A DNA stretch of 64,000 nt from Azoarcus sp. DN11 (GTDB lineage: Bacteria; Pseudomonadota; Gammaproteobacteria; Burkholderiales; Rhodocyclaceae), in contig NZ_CP021731.1 of assembly GCF_003628555.1 (NCBI RefSeq), positions 1,674,001-1,738,000 on the forward strand. Direction: 5' to 3'. The notes beneath the pieces were generated by a model. It was not told the DNA's origin and ran no database searches. It saw only the letters and a program-made list of their open reading frames with translations. This document shows positions 33,103-42,160 of this stretch, piece by piece. Each line of letters starts with the position of its first letter. Position 1 is the stretch's first letter. The position numbers and the translations under genes were made by a program.

Positions 33103-33882
33103 GTGATCGCGCAATCCCGGCGCCAGTCCGGGCTCCATTTCCTGCTCCAGTCGCCCGTCAATCGCCGGCGCCGTGCGCTGCTGGCGGCCAGCGCGGCGAC
33201 TGCGGTACTTGGCGCGCTGCCCGGATGGGCCGTCGCGTCATCCGACGGTTTCAGGATCGGCGTCATCGGCGCCGGACGGATCGGCGGCACGCTCGCGGAG
33301 CTGTGGGCGAAGGCCGGCCACGAACTCCTCATTTCCTCGCGCCACCCCGACGAGCTGAAGCCCCTCGCGGCGCGCCTGGGCTCGAACGTGCGCGTGGGGA
33401 CGCCCCGCGAGGCGGCGACCTTCGGCGACGTCGTGCTGATCGCGGTGCCGTATGGGGCGCTGCCGCAGTTGGGGCGCGACTACGCGGGGCTGATGGCGGG
33501 CAAGGTGGTGCTTGAAACCGGCAATCCGCGCCCCGAGCGCGACGGCCCGATGGCGACACCGACGCTGAACCGCGGCACCGGGCTCGCGTCGGCCGACTAC
33601 CTGCCGGGCGTGCGGCTGGTGCGGGCGTTCACGTCGGTGCCGTATCTTGCGCTGCGCAGCGAGGCGCATCGCAGCGGCGAGCGCATCGGTGTGCCGCTGG
33701 CGGCGGACGATCGCGACGCGCTGGCGGTGGCGGCACGGCTGGTCGAGGATGCGGGCTTCGAGGCGGTGCCGGTGGGCGGGTTGACGCGGGCCAGGGACTT
33801 CGACGTCGGTTCGCCGGTGTTCGGCCGCGCGCTGACGGCGCGCGAGCTGCGGCAGGCGCTGGGCCTGGTGCCGAACCTGTGA
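33103..33882 (+). CDS. NAD(P)-binding oxidoreductase (F420-reductase-like), exported
   Basis: A 259-residue protein. An N-terminal Tat-like leader (NRRRRALLAASAATAVLGA) is followed by a Rossmann domain with GVIGAGRIGGTLAELW, then ISSRHPDE, and VVLIAVPYGALP. This matches the NADP oxidoreductase coenzyme F420-dependent family, whose members in bacteria often use NADPH only. The GTG at 33103 is preceded by GAGGAGG. The stop overlaps the GTG that could start the broken transporter gene. The pairing with an exported aldo/keto reductase suggests one periplasmic redox function, of unknown substrate. Confidence 0.8.
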   Translation: MIAQSRRQSGLHFLLQSPVNRRRRALLAASAATAVLGALPGWAVASSDGFRIGVIGAGRIGGTLAELWAKAGHELLISSRHPDELKPLAARLGSNVRVGTPREAATFGDVVLIAVPYGALPQLGRDYAGLMAGKVVLETGNPRPERDGPMATPTLNRGTGLASADYLPGVRLVRAFTSVPYLALRSEAHRSGERIGVPLAADDRDALAVAARLVEDAGFEAVPVGGLTRARDFDVGSPVFGRALTARELRQALGLVPNL

Positions 33883-34590
33883 TCGGCGCCGCCGGCGGGT
33901 CAGCGATGTTCGCCGCACTCATCCGGCGGGTGGTCCCGGTTCGCGAAGGCGAGACCCTGCCGCTGCTGCTCGCCACCGCCTACGGTTTCGCGATCCTGTA
34001 TGCCTACTATCTGCTGCGGCCCGTGCGCGACGAGATCGGCGCGGCGGATCGCGGCAACCTGCAGATCCTGTGGACCGCGGTGTTCCTCGTGATGCTGCTG
34101 GCGGTCCCGCTGTATTCCGTGGCCGTCGCCCGCTGGCCGCGGGCGGTGTTCGTGCCGTTGGCGAACCGCTTCTTCGCGGCCAACCTCGGCGCGTTCTATG
34201 CCGCGCTCCACCTGCTGCCCGCGGTCGCGCTCGTCGGCTTCGTCGCCCGCGGTCGCGCTCGTCGGCTTCGTCGCCCTCGGCGCGGCACCGGCGCTGGCTG
34301 CGTTGGTCGCCGTGCGCGTGCTCTACGACAGCAGCCGCCATGCGTTGGCGAAGCCCGCGCGCGAGGTGCTGTTCACGCTGGTGAGCCGCGAGGAGCGTTA
34401 CAAGGCCAAGGCCTTCATTGACGCGGCGGTGTATCGTGGCGGGGACCTCGCGAGCGGCTGGATCTACGCGGGGCTCGCCGCGCTGGGCCTGTCGGCGGGC
34501 GCGATCGCGCTGGCGGCGGTGCCGGTCGCGGGCGGCTGGATCGTGGTCGCGCGCCAGTTGGGACGCTGGGAGGAGCGCGATCGTACCTGA
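33879..34590 (+). pseudogene. Degraded ADP/ATP-translocase-like transporter
   Basis: The first frame (33879-34247) encodes the start of a membrane protein with YAYYLLRPVRDEIG, typical of bacterial NTP/NDP-exchange (TlcA-like) transporters. The last part (ending 34590) is in another frame and encodes the family C-terminus (KPAREVLFTLVSREERYKAK). A 28-bp tandem duplication at 34218-34273 shifts the frame. Removing one copy rejoins the frames into about 227 residues, still roughly half the usual 430 or so, so a central segment of several helices is also missing. Both lesions make this a nonfunctional remnant. An internal ATG at 33906 could be the original start. Confidence 0.75.
34218..34273. 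repeat. 28-bp tandem duplication
   Basis: Two adjacent 28-base copies (34218-34245 and 34246-34273), starting CCCGCGGTCGCGCTCG, are identical and the match continues a few bases into a third unit. 28 is not a multiple of three, and the copy causes the frameshift of the transporter remnant. Confidence 0.9.
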
Positions 34591-34632
34591 GCCGCGCCGC
34601 GGGGCGTAGTGCCGCTCACTTCCGGACCTATT

Positions 34633-34649
34633 CGTGGTAAATTACCACG
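34633..34649. promoter_or_regulatory. 17-bp perfect palindrome CGTGGTAA-A-TTACCACG
   Basis: Eight-base arms with one central base lie 130 bp upstream of the dCache-GGDEF gene. A second smaller palindrome (GTAA-ATA-TTAC, 34649-34659) abuts it, so GTAA..TTAC occurs twice in tandem. The arms are too close for an RNA hairpin, so a protein-binding operator is the better reading. Confidence 0.6.
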
Positions 34650-34778
34650 TAAATATTACAAAACTGCGTTGGGCGTGCGGAGGATCGACTCTCTGCACAC
34701 GCGCCGATCCCCCTGTCCCGAAGCAGAACTTCCCCATCCGAATATTTTGGATCGACCACGTCATTTACGGATGAACGG

Positions 34779-37616
34779 ATGAAGCTGCCTGACTTTCGGT
34801 GGCGCAAGCTCAACACGCGAATCGCCCTCGTCACGCTGTGCATCTTCCTGGTCGGCATCTGGTCGCTGGCCTGGTACGCCAGCCATGTCCTGCACAGGGA
34901 TATGCAGCGCCTGGTAGGCGAGCAGCAGTTCTCGACGGCCACCATCCTGGCTGCGGGCGTCAACGAAGATCTCGCACAACGTCTGCACGCACTGGAGGTT
35001 GTCGCCGGGACGATTGCCGCGGCCTCCGCGCGGACCCCGTCCGGGCTGCAGATGCTTCTGGAACGGAATCCGGTCCTCCTGGATCTGTTCAACGGCGGTG
35101 TGATGGCCCTCGACGCCGATGGCACCGCGATCGCCGACATGCCGCGTTCGGTCGGGCGGATCGGCCTCAATTACATGGAACGGGATCACGTCGCCGCTGC
35201 GCTCCGGGAAGGCCGGGCAATGGTCGGTCGGCCGGTCATCGGCAAGAAGCTGTCGGTGCCCGTGTTGGGCATGGCCGCGCCGCTTCGCGACGCTCAGGGG
35301 AAGGTGGTTGGTGCCCTATACGGCGTGACCAACCTGTCGACGTTGAATTTCATCGACAAGGTCGCCGGAAACGGCTACGGGCGCACCGGCGGTTACGTGC
35401 TTGTTGCGCCGCAATATCACCTCGTGCTCGCGGCGTCGGACAAACGCCGCATCATGGAGGTGCTGCCGGCCCGCGGCACCATCCCTGCGATCGACCGCTT
35501 TGCGGACGGCTACGAAGGATCCGTCATCTTCCATAACCCCCCCGGCGTCGAGATCCTCGCCTCGGCGAAGGGCATTCCGCTGGCGGGCTGGTACGCGGCC
35601 GTTGCGCTGCCGATCGAAGAGGCTTTCGCTCCCATTCGCGACGTGCAGCGGCGTGTGCTGGTTGCCGCGCTCCTGATCAGCCTGCTGGCTGCGGGGCTCA
35701 CCTGGGTGCTCGTCAAGCGTCAGCTCGCGCCGGTGCTCGATACCGTCAAGTCGCTGGCCGCGTTTTCGGATTCGGAGCAGTTCTTGCACCCCCTGCCCAT
35801 CGTTCGCGACGATGAAGTCGGAGAGCTGATCGGTGGGTTCAACCGCCTTCTGGAGACGCTGTCGCAGCGCAAGCGCGCGGTGAAGGAAAACGAACGGAAG
35901 CTTTCCTTGATCCTCGACAGCGTCGACGCCTTCATTTACATGAAGGACGCGGCGGGCGTGTATCTGTTTGCCAATCGCAAGGCGTGCGAACTGTTCGGCC
36001 TGGCCGAATCGGAAATCGTCGGGCATGGCGACGAGAAGTTCTTCGATGCCGAGACCGTGGCGCGGATTCGCATGGACGACGCGCAGGTTCTGGAGAAAGG
36101 GGACTCGGTCAGGACGGAGGAAACCCTCCGCAATCGCAAGGACGGCGGCACGTCGACCTACCTCACCTTCAAGCTCCCGCTGCGCGATGGAAGGGGTGAG
36201 GTCTACGCACTGTGCGGTATCTCGACGGACATCACGGAGCGCAAGCAGGTCGAGGAGACTTTGCGCGAAAGCCGGGTATTCGTGCAGGGGGTACTGGACT
36301 CCGTGCCAAGTCAGATCGCCGTTCTCGATGGTGACGGGATGATCATCGCCGTCAATGAACCGTGGCGGCGATTTGCCATCGAGAACGGGCTCGAGCCCGG
36401 GAAAGCCGCGCCCAACACCGATATTGGAACGTCTTACCTGGCGATCTGCGGTACGAGTGACAATGGCGCCACGGGCGGGGCCGCCGAGGGGATCCGCGCA
36501 GTGCTCGCAGGTCGGCTGCCCAGTTTCAGTCTCGAATATCCCTGTCACGCCCCGCATGCGCAGCGCTGGTTCACGATGACCGTCAATCCGCTGGGGCCCG
36601 AGCGCCAGGGCGTGGTGGTCATGCACAGTGACATCACGGCCCGCAAACTGGCCGAGGACGGCTTGCGCCTTGCCGCCAGTGTTTTCACCCATGCCTATGA
36701 GGGGATCGTACTCACGACTGCGACGGGTGAGATCATGGACGTGAACGAAGCCTTCTGCCGCATCACCGGCTACAGCCGGGAGGAGGTGCTGGGCAGGAAC
36801 CCGCGGATACTGAAATCGGAGCAGCATGACGAGACGTTCTACGCGGCGCTGTGGCAGCGGCTTGCCGAGAAGGGCCACTGGCAGGGGGAAATATGGAACC
36901 GCCGCAAGAGCGGGGAAATCTATCCGGAACAAAAGACCATCACGGTCGTGCGCGATGAGCATGGCCGGGTTCAGCATTATGTCGCGTTGGGCTCGGATAT
37001 CACCGAGCGGAAGAACATGGAGGAGCAGATCCGCCAGCTCGCTTTTTACGACGCGCTGACGAATCTGCCGAATCGCCGACTGTTCCACGACCGCATGCGG
37101 CAGACGCTTGCCGCCTGCCGGCGCACGGGCCGGCAGGCCGCCCTGCTGTTCGTCGACCTGGACAATTTCAAGCCGCTGAACGACACCCACGGGCACGACG
37201 TGGGCGATCTGCTGCTGGTGGAAGTGGCCGGGCGGCTGCAGAAATGCGTGCGCGAGGTGGACACCGTGGCACGCTTTGGCGGCGACGAATTCGTGGTGAT
37301 GCTCGGCGACCTTCAGGCCGATCACGTGGAGTCGCGCCGCCAGGCCGAGCGGGTGGCGCAGAAGATCCTGGCGCGCGTTTCCGAGCCCTATGTGCTGACA
37401 GTCGAACACGCCGGCCAGCCCGCGCGCACCGTCAGGCACCACTGTTCGGCGAGCATCGGCGTGGCAATGTTCCTGGACACCGAGGGGAGCGAAGAGCTCA
37501 TCCTCAAGCGCGCGGATGCCGCGATGTATCAGGCCAAGGAGGCCGGCCGCGGAGCCATCCGCGTGGTCGATTCCGGTGCCGGGGCGTCGCCTGTGGAACC
37601 GGAAGCACTCGACTGA
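34779..37616 (+). CDS. dCache-HAMP-PAS-PAS-PAS-GGDEF diguanylate cyclase
   Basis: A 945-residue membrane protein. One helix at about 15-36 and a second at about 290-312 flank a double Cache-type periplasmic sensor (YGRTGGYVLV and GVTNLSTL elements). A HAMP follows (about 310-365), then three PAS-like domains (about 375-490, 500-625, 630-745) and a GGDEF domain (about 755-925) with intact RFGGDEF. No EAL domain follows, so c-di-GMP synthesis is predicted. The inhibitory site (RxxD before GGDEF) is not evident. A palindromic operator candidate lies upstream. Its third PAS and linker resemble those of the 859-residue protein at 15843 (GEIWNRRKxGE), a shared PAS subtype. Confidence 0.88.
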   Translation: MKLPDFRWRKLNTRIALVTLCIFLVGIWSLAWYASHVLHRDMQRLVGEQQFSTATILAAGVNEDLAQRLHALEVVAGTIAAASARTPSGLQMLLERNPVLLDLFNGGVMALDADGTAIADMPRSVGRIGLNYMERDHVAAALREGRAMVGRPVIGKKLSVPVLGMAAPLRDAQGKVVGALYGVTNLSTLNFIDKVAGNGYGRTGGYVLVAPQYHLVLAASDKRRIMEVLPARGTIPAIDRFADGYEGSVIFHNPPGVEILASAKGIPLAGWYAAVALPIEEAFAPIRDVQRRVLVAALLISLLAAGLTWVLVKRQLAPVLDTVKSLAAFSDSEQFLHPLPIVRDDEVGELIGGFNRLLETLSQRKRAVKENERKLSLILDSVDAFIYMKDAAGVYLFANRKACELFGLAESEIVGHGDEKFFDAETVARIRMDDAQVLEKGDSVRTEETLRNRKDGGTSTYLTFKLPLRDGRGEVYALCGISTDITERKQVEETLRESRVFVQGVLDSVPSQIAVLDGDGMIIAVNEPWRRFAIENGLEPGKAAPNTDIGTSYLAICGTSDNGATGGAAEGIRAVLAGRLPSFSLEYPCHAPHAQRWFTMTVNPLGPERQGVVVMHSDITARKLAEDGLRLAASVFTHAYEGIVLTTATGEIMDVNEAFCRITGYSREEVLGRNPRILKSEQHDETFYAALWQRLAEKGHWQGEIWNRRKSGEIYPEQKTITVVRDEHGRVQHYVALGSDITERKNMEEQIRQLAFYDALTNLPNRRLFHDRMRQTLAACRRTGRQAALLFVDLDNFKPLNDTHGHDVGDLLLVEVAGRLQKCVREVDTVARFGGDEFVVMLGDLQADHVESRRQAERVAQKILARVSEPYVLTVEHAGQPARTVRHHCSASIGVAMFLDTEGSEELILKRADAAMYQAKEAGRGAIRVVDSGAGASPVEPEALD

Positions 37617-37666
37617 CCGTCAAGCGCGCGGTCCCGCCGCAAGGGCTGCGCCGGCATCCGGGGCGG

Positions 37667-38032
37667 TCACTTTCCCTGCGACAGCCTTGCCTTCAGATCG
37701 GCAAACGGGTTGTGCGTCGCCACGGCGCCGTTGTCCGTCCGGATCGAGCTGCCCGCCTGTGCTTCGAGCTGCCGCTGGTGTTCGTTGTCGTGGCAGTAGA
37801 TGCACAACAGCTCCCAGTTGCTGCCGTCGGGCGGGTTGTTGTCGTGGTTGTGGTCCCGGTGATGCACGGTCAGTTCGCGCAGATTGGCGAGGGTGAATTC
37901 GCGTCCGCAGCGGCCGCAGATCCACGGGTAGATCTTCAGTGCGCGTTCGCGGTAGCCGTCGCTGCGCGCGTCGGCGGCGCGCCGGGCATTGGCGACGATA
38001 CGGTCGAGCTTGTCGTGGTCGAAGGCCTTCAT
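37667..38032 (-). CDS. yajD: HNH nuclease family protein YajD
   Basis: A 121-residue YajD-type protein. The N-terminal helix DHDKLDRIVANARR is followed by a CGRCG knuckle and an HNH core (HHRDHNHDNN, LLCIYCHDNEH) with the second CxxC-like zinc ligands. HNH proteins cut DNA, but YajD's cellular role is unclear. The gene converges with the GGDEF gene and lies 91 bp downstream of the glutathione peroxidase gene. A decayed N-terminal copy of the same protein is visible at 54945-54998. Confidence 0.88.
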   Translation of the reverse strand: MKAFDHDKLDRIVANARRAADARSDGYRERALKIYPWICGRCGREFTLANLRELTVHHRDHNHDNNPPDGSNWELLCIYCHDNEHQRQLEAQAGSSIRTDNGAVATHNPFADLKARLSQGK

Positions 38033-38123
38033 GGCGGGACGATTCGCTTGTGGCTCGTGGACGTTTCGATCGCGGCGGAATTGCGCCGGTTCATCGGGAC
38101 CTGAGGGCGCGGTGCGGGCGCGC

Positions 38124-38606
38124 TCAGAGCAGCGCTTCGATGTCGTTCGCGATGGACTGGGGCGACGTCATCGGGGCATAGCGTTCGACCTGCGTGCCGC
38201 TGCGATCGACGAGGAACTTCGTGAAGTTCCACTTGATCGCCTCCGTACCGAGCACGCCCCGGGCGTGCGCCTTGAGCCAGGCGTACAACGGGTGGGTGGC
38301 GTCGCCGTTGACGTCGATCTTCGCGAACATCGGGAAGCTGACGCCGTAGTTCTGCTCGCAGAACGCGGCGATCTCGGCGGCGTTGCCGGGTTCCTGCTCG
38401 CCGAACTGGTTGCACGGGAAGCCCAGCACGACCAGCCCGCGGTCGCGGTACGTTCGGTAAAGCTGTTCCAGGCCCGCATAGTGCGGGGTGAAGCCGCATT
38501 GGCTCGCGGTATTCACGATCAGCAGCACTTTCCCGGCGTATTCGCCCATCGTCGTGCTGCCGCCGGCAAGGCGCTCGACCTCGATGTCGCCTAGTTGCGT
38601 GTCCAT
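38124..38606 (-). CDS. Glutathione peroxidase
   Basis: A 160-residue peroxidase of the GPx family. The tetrad is visible: peroxidatic Cys about 37 in NTASQCGFT, Gln in FPCNQFGEQEPG, and Trp-Asn in KWNFTKFLVD. It reduces hydrogen and organic peroxides in the cytoplasm; bacterial members with Cys usually use thioredoxin. GGAGGG lies ten bases before the ATG at 38606; an upstream in-frame codon would add only six residues. A glutathione S-transferase gene follows upstream on the same strand, giving a small oxidative-stress pair. Confidence 0.93.
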   Translation of the reverse strand: MDTQLGDIEVERLAGGSTTMGEYAGKVLLIVNTASQCGFTPHYAGLEQLYRTYRDRGLVVLGFPCNQFGEQEPGNAAEIAAFCEQNYGVSFPMFAKIDVNGDATHPLYAWLKAHARGVLGTEAIKWNFTKFLVDRSGTQVERYAPMTSPQSIANDIEALL

Positions 38607-38683
38607 GTGCCTGTCCCTCCACATCCTGCCTGCCGCATTACGGCGATACCCCCGGCCGGGCCGGGGGGCAAAGCGTCACGCCG

Positions 38684-39289
38684 TCACAGCAATCCTTCGG
38701 CCTTCATGGCCGCGGTGACCGACGGGCGGGCGGCGACGCGGGCCTGGTAGGCGGCCAGTGCGGGCCATTTCGCCAGGTCGATGTCGATGTACTTCGCCCA
38801 GCCGAGCACAGTGAACAGGTAGGCGTCGGCGACGCTGAAATCGGCGCCCAGCAGGTAGTCCTTGCCCGTGAGCTGTTCGGCGATGTAGCCGAGGCGGCGG
38901 TCGAGGTTAGCGCGGCAGATCGTCTTCCACGCATCCGGGGTGGCCGGATTGAAGAACGGGCTGAAGGTCTTGTGCAGTTCGGTGCCGATGAAGGTGAGCC
39001 AGCTCTGCAGGCGGTAGCGCTCGGGCGTGCCGTTGGGGGGCGCCAGCTTCTTCTCCGGGACCTGGTCGGCAAGGTACTGGACGATCGCCGGCCCTTCGGT
39101 GAGCAGTTCGCCGTTGTCGAGCAGCAGCGCGGGGACGTAGCCCTTCGGGTTGGTCTTCGTGTAGTCCTGCCCCGATCCGGTGACCTTGGTCTGCAGGTCG
39201 ACGGTTTCGGTTTCGTACTTGAGGCCCGCTTCTTCGAGCACGATGTGCGGGGAGAGCGAGCATGCACCGGGTTTCAAGAACAGCTTCAT
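38684..39289 (-). CDS. Glutathione S-transferase
   Basis: A 201-residue GST of the bacterial beta class. The N-terminal thioredoxin fold has the conserved LFLKPGACSLSPHIVLEE, with Cys10 as the beta-class catalytic residue and a cis-Pro at YVPALLL. The Glu-Gly of LLTEGPAIVQYLAD binds glutathione. An all-helical C-terminal domain has the N-capping box (ADFSVADAYLFTVLGW). AAGGAG precedes the ATG. It conjugates glutathione to electrophiles in the cytoplasm. The 317-bp region upstream presumably carries the promoter. Confidence 0.93.
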   Translation of the reverse strand: MKLFLKPGACSLSPHIVLEEAGLKYETETVDLQTKVTGSGQDYTKTNPKGYVPALLLDNGELLTEGPAIVQYLADQVPEKKLAPPNGTPERYRLQSWLTFIGTELHKTFSPFFNPATPDAWKTICRANLDRRLGYIAEQLTGKDYLLGADFSVADAYLFTVLGWAKYIDIDLAKWPALAAYQARVAARPSVTAAMKAEGLL

Positions 39290-39606
39290 CGATAGGCTCC
39301 TTGGCCGGGTTATTGGTGGGTGCGATCGGAAAGCAACTCCTTGCGTGCGCGGGGCCCGAGCGGGCGAACCGCGGCGCTGCGGGCGGCCTTCCGTGATGGG
39401 GGTGCCCGGGAACGTTCCTGCCGTGGCAACGATTGCACGTCCGGGCACACCGCAAAGACTCCCGGATCGTGCCGGGGTTCCGCAGAGCCTACGCGCGGGG
39501 CGCGCACAAGGCAATGCGGATCGCCGCGCGCACGTTCAGCGTGTGCTCACGCTGCGCAACCTGACGATGTCGGCGCAACGCGCCGATTGACGGGCGCCAC
39601 CGCCGC
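39290..39606. other. Intergenic region upstream of gst
   Basis: 317 bases between the glutathione S-transferase start and the end of the MshEN-like gene, both on minus. I see no conserved coding frame, no clear terminator and no strong promoter match; the base composition is GC-rich throughout. Confidence 0.4.
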
Positions 39607-39912
39607 TCAACCGGCACCCGTCTGGGGGTAGTCCGCACGTGGGTGGGAGAACTGGTGCAGGGTGGCCTGTTCGCTGCGCAGGCGCCGGAACAATTCCGTC
39701 ATCACCGCGTCGATCTGGGGTGCCGACAGGATGTCCATGTCGAAAAGAATCGCACCGAGCAGCCGGTGGCCGTTCCCGCTCAGTTCCCCGCGAACCTGGC
39801 AGGCGAGCGCTTCAGTGAGCTGCGATTCCGTGAGGAATCCGAGTTCGACGGCGATTTGCCCGAAGCGCGGGCCGTATTTCTCCGAAAGACTCTTGCGTAT
39901 GGAATTGAACAT
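39607..39912 (-). CDS. Stand-alone MshEN-like protein, candidate c-di-GMP receptor
   Basis: A 101-residue cytosolic protein made of two related halves. RFGQIAVELGFLTESQLTEA...Q (about 16-39) and RLLGAILFDMDILSAPQIDA (about 50-69) both follow the 24-residue MshEN pattern (R-L-G-x-x-L-x-x-x-G-x-(I/L)-x-x-x-x-L) known from the c-di-GMP-binding domain of MshE/PilB ATPases. The spacer between halves is about ten residues rather than five. No ATPase domain is attached. The pattern match is my own reading. The gene has its own 240-bp leader with an AT-rich palindrome and lies downstream of the NarL-type regulator. Confidence 0.6.
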   Translation of the reverse strand: MFNSIRKSLSEKYGPRFGQIAVELGFLTESQLTEALACQVRGELSGNGHRLLGAILFDMDILSAPQIDAVMTELFRRLRSEQATLHQFSHPRADYPQTGAG

Positions 39913-40084
39913 GATCCGGGGCTGGCGACAGTGTCCTGAGCGCGGTCCGATGCCACCACGCCCCCACGGCCGGACTGCGCCGCGCGTGCCGGTGTATCGT
40001 AAGTGTCTGTTCCGAACCTCTCATGCCGATGCGGCTGCGATTGACGCAGTCGGCACGAAAACGAGGCGGACAACATATTACACC

Positions 40085-40096
40085 GGCAATATTGCC
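40085..40096. promoter_or_regulatory. 12-bp perfect palindrome GGCAATATTGCC
   Basis: A perfect palindrome in an AT-rich patch of the leader before the MshEN-like gene, 173 bp upstream of its start. It has the size and symmetry of a dimer binding site. Function is unproven. Confidence 0.4.
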
Positions 40097-40152
40097 ATTG
40101 CATGTCATTTCGTGGGGTGCGGCGTCGGGCCGTCGCCCTGGAGCGGAGCTGC

Positions 40153-40800
40153 TCAGGCTTCAATCAGCCCCGATCGCACCGCGATCAGCGCGAGTTCGGC
40201 GGCGTTCGCCGCGTTGAGCTTCTGCTTGATGTGGTACAGGTGCGTGCCGACCGTGCTCGGGCTGAGCTTGTGCGTGTCGGCGACCTGGTTCACCGAGCTG
40301 CCTTTGGCGAGCTGCAGGAACACCGCGAACTCCTTGTCGGTGAGCGCATCGGCGGGATCGTTGCTGCCGCCGAACTGCGCGAGCGCGAGCTGCGGGGCGA
40401 GTTCGGGGTCGACGTAGCGCTGGCCGCGCGCCACCTGCGCGACGGCGCGCACGAGCTCCTGCGGCTGGGCGCGCTTCGACAGGTAGCCGGTGGCACCCGA
40501 GCGCAGCGCACGCATCGGGATCTGCGAATCCTCGTGCGCGGAGAGCATCAGCACGCGCGCGCCGGGGTGGCGGGCAAGGAGGCGCTCCAGCGCGCCGAGG
40601 CCGCCGATGCCCGGCATCGTCACGTCCATCACGAGGACGTCGGGCTGATGCTCGGCGAAGGCGGACAGTGCGCCCTCGCCGCTGTCCGTTTCGGCGACGA
40701 TGCACGCACCGGCCCCTTCGAGCAGCATGCGGAAGCCCATGCGGACGATGGTGTGATCGTCGGCGAGGATGAGGCGGAGGTTTTCAAGAACGCTGGCCAT
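40153..40800 (-). CDS. NarL-type response regulator
   Basis: A 215-residue regulator. The receiver (1-125) has ADDH, phospho-acceptor Asp59 in VMDVTMPG and Lys in YLSKRA. A LuxR-type helix-turn-helix (about 150-212) follows, with LTDKEFAVFLQLAKG and SPSTVGTHLYHIKQK. GAGGAGA precedes the ATG at 40800. The first 17 bases overlap the end of the kinase gene, so the two are coupled. As the last gene of an operon with quinoprotein accessory genes, it probably controls the PQQ dehydrogenase island, like AgmR/ExaE-type regulators of quinoprotein ethanol oxidation. Confidence 0.9.
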   Translation of the reverse strand: MASVLENLRLILADDHTIVRMGFRMLLEGAGACIVAETDSGEGALSAFAEHQPDVLVMDVTMPGIGGLGALERLLARHPGARVLMLSAHEDSQIPMRALRSGATGYLSKRAQPQELVRAVAQVARGQRYVDPELAPQLALAQFGGSNDPADALTDKEFAVFLQLAKGSSVNQVADTHKLSPSTVGTHLYHIKQKLNAANAAELALIAVRSGLIEA

Positions 40801-42160
40801 GGAAGCTCTCCTCGGGTGAGTGGTGATGGGGCAGGCGGGCGCTGACGCGCAGTCCGCCGCCGGGGGGCGTGTCCAGATGCAGTTCACCGTGCAGCTCGGC
40901 GACGCGCTCGCGCATGCCGGTGAGGCCGTAGTGCCCGGGGAGCGTGTCGGCGGCGAGGCCGCGGCCGTTGTCGCAGACTTCCAGCGCGACGGCGTCCGGC
41001 GCGAATTCGAGGCGCACATCGACGTGCGAGGCGCCGGAGTGGCGGGCGACGTTGGTGAGGCTCTCCTGCAGCAGGCGCAGCACCGTGAGGCTCAGGGCGC
41101 CGTCGGTGGGGGTGCCCGCCGGGGCGGTGCGGCAGTCCACGCGAATGTGGGGGTGGTGGCCGGACCATAGGTGGCAGTAGTCGCTCACTGCCTGGTCGAG
41201 CCGGCCGCCGCCGTCGGTGCTGGCCGGGCGCAGACGTTGCAGGATCGCGCGCACGCCGTCCTGCATCTGGCCGGTCATCGCGAGGATCGCCTGCGCGCTG
41301 CCGTGGAGCTGCGGCTGGTTGTCGCAGCGCTGCAGGATCGCGCCGGAGATTGCGCGCACGGCGGTGATGGCCTGGCCCAGCTCGTCGTGCAGCTCGCGTG
41401 CGATCACGCGGCGCTCTTCCTCCAGCCGCGCCTGTACGGCGCGTGCGAAGGCCTGGTCTTCTTCGAGGCGCAGGTTCTGCGCGCGCGTGTCGTCGAGCGT
41501 GTCGGCGAGGCGGTTGTAGCTGGCGGCGACGCGGTCGAGCTCGGCGACGCGGTAACCGGGCAGACGTACGTCGAAGCGGCCGTCGGCGCCGCGGGCGAGC
41601 GCCGCGTCGATCTGCGCGAGCGGGGCGAGCGCGCGGTGCAGCGCGAGGCGGGCGCCGATCGCGACGATCAGCAGCAGCGCGAGCGCGGAGCCGAGGCCGG
41701 CGGCGAGATCGTCCCAGGCGTCGAGGACGGCGCGCGACGCATCCGGCCGCAGCACGATCTGGCGGTCGCCGACGTCGAAGTGGCGCACCGGCAGCGAGGG
41801 CGTGAGCCAGTCTGCAAACCAGTCCGGCGCGAAGCGGCCGGGCTTGTAAGTCGATTCGGGCGACACGTACAGGCGCGCGCCGTCCGGCCCGAGCACTTCG
41901 AGCTGGTTCGCGCGCAGTCGCCCGACCGCGCGCAGGTGGGTCATCAGGCGGTCGGGGCCGTCGGTGCGGTCGCGCAGGGTCTCGGACACCAGCACCGTGA
42001 CCCATTGCTGCGCGACGTGGCTCGCGGCGAGCACCTCCTCGTGGATGGACTTGCGCGTCTCGCTCACCCACCAGCCGACGCCGGCGAGCAGCACGAGCGC
42101 GAGGATGGCGGCGAGCACGAGGCCGATGCGGGTGCCGAGGGTGGTCGATCTAGCGCGCAT
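40784..42160 (-). CDS. NarX/UhpB-type membrane histidine kinase
   Basis: A 458-residue HisKA_3-type kinase. Helices at about 12-32 and 155-175 flank a periplasmic sensor of about 120 residues. A HAMP (about 175-225) leads to the phospho-acceptor motif ARELHDELGQ (His about 258) and a C-terminal ATPase domain with DNGRG and YGLTGMRERV. The C-terminal tail is overlapped by the regulator gene. The start overlaps the end of the metallo-hydrolase gene by 11 bases. The periplasmic location of its sensor fits detection of an alcohol or its oxidation state, but the ligand is unknown. Confidence 0.9.
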   Translation of the reverse strand: MRARSTTLGTRIGLVLAAILALVLLAGVGWWVSETRKSIHEEVLAASHVAQQWVTVLVSETLRDRTDGPDRLMTHLRAVGRLRANQLEVLGPDGARLYVSPESTYKPGRFAPDWFADWLTPSLPVRHFDVGDRQIVLRPDASRAVLDAWDDLAAGLGSALALLLIVAIGARLALHRALAPLAQIDAALARGADGRFDVRLPGYRVAELDRVAASYNRLADTLDDTRAQNLRLEEDQAFARAVQARLEEERRVIARELHDELGQAITAVRAISGAILQRCDNQPQLHGSAQAILAMTGQMQDGVRAILQRLRPASTDGGGRLDQAVSDYCHLWSGHHPHIRVDCRTAPAGTPTDGALSLTVLRLLQESLTNVARHSGASHVDVRLEFAPDAVALEVCDNGRGLAADTLPGHYGLTGMRERVAELHGELHLDTPPGGGLRVSARLPHHHSPEESFHGQRS

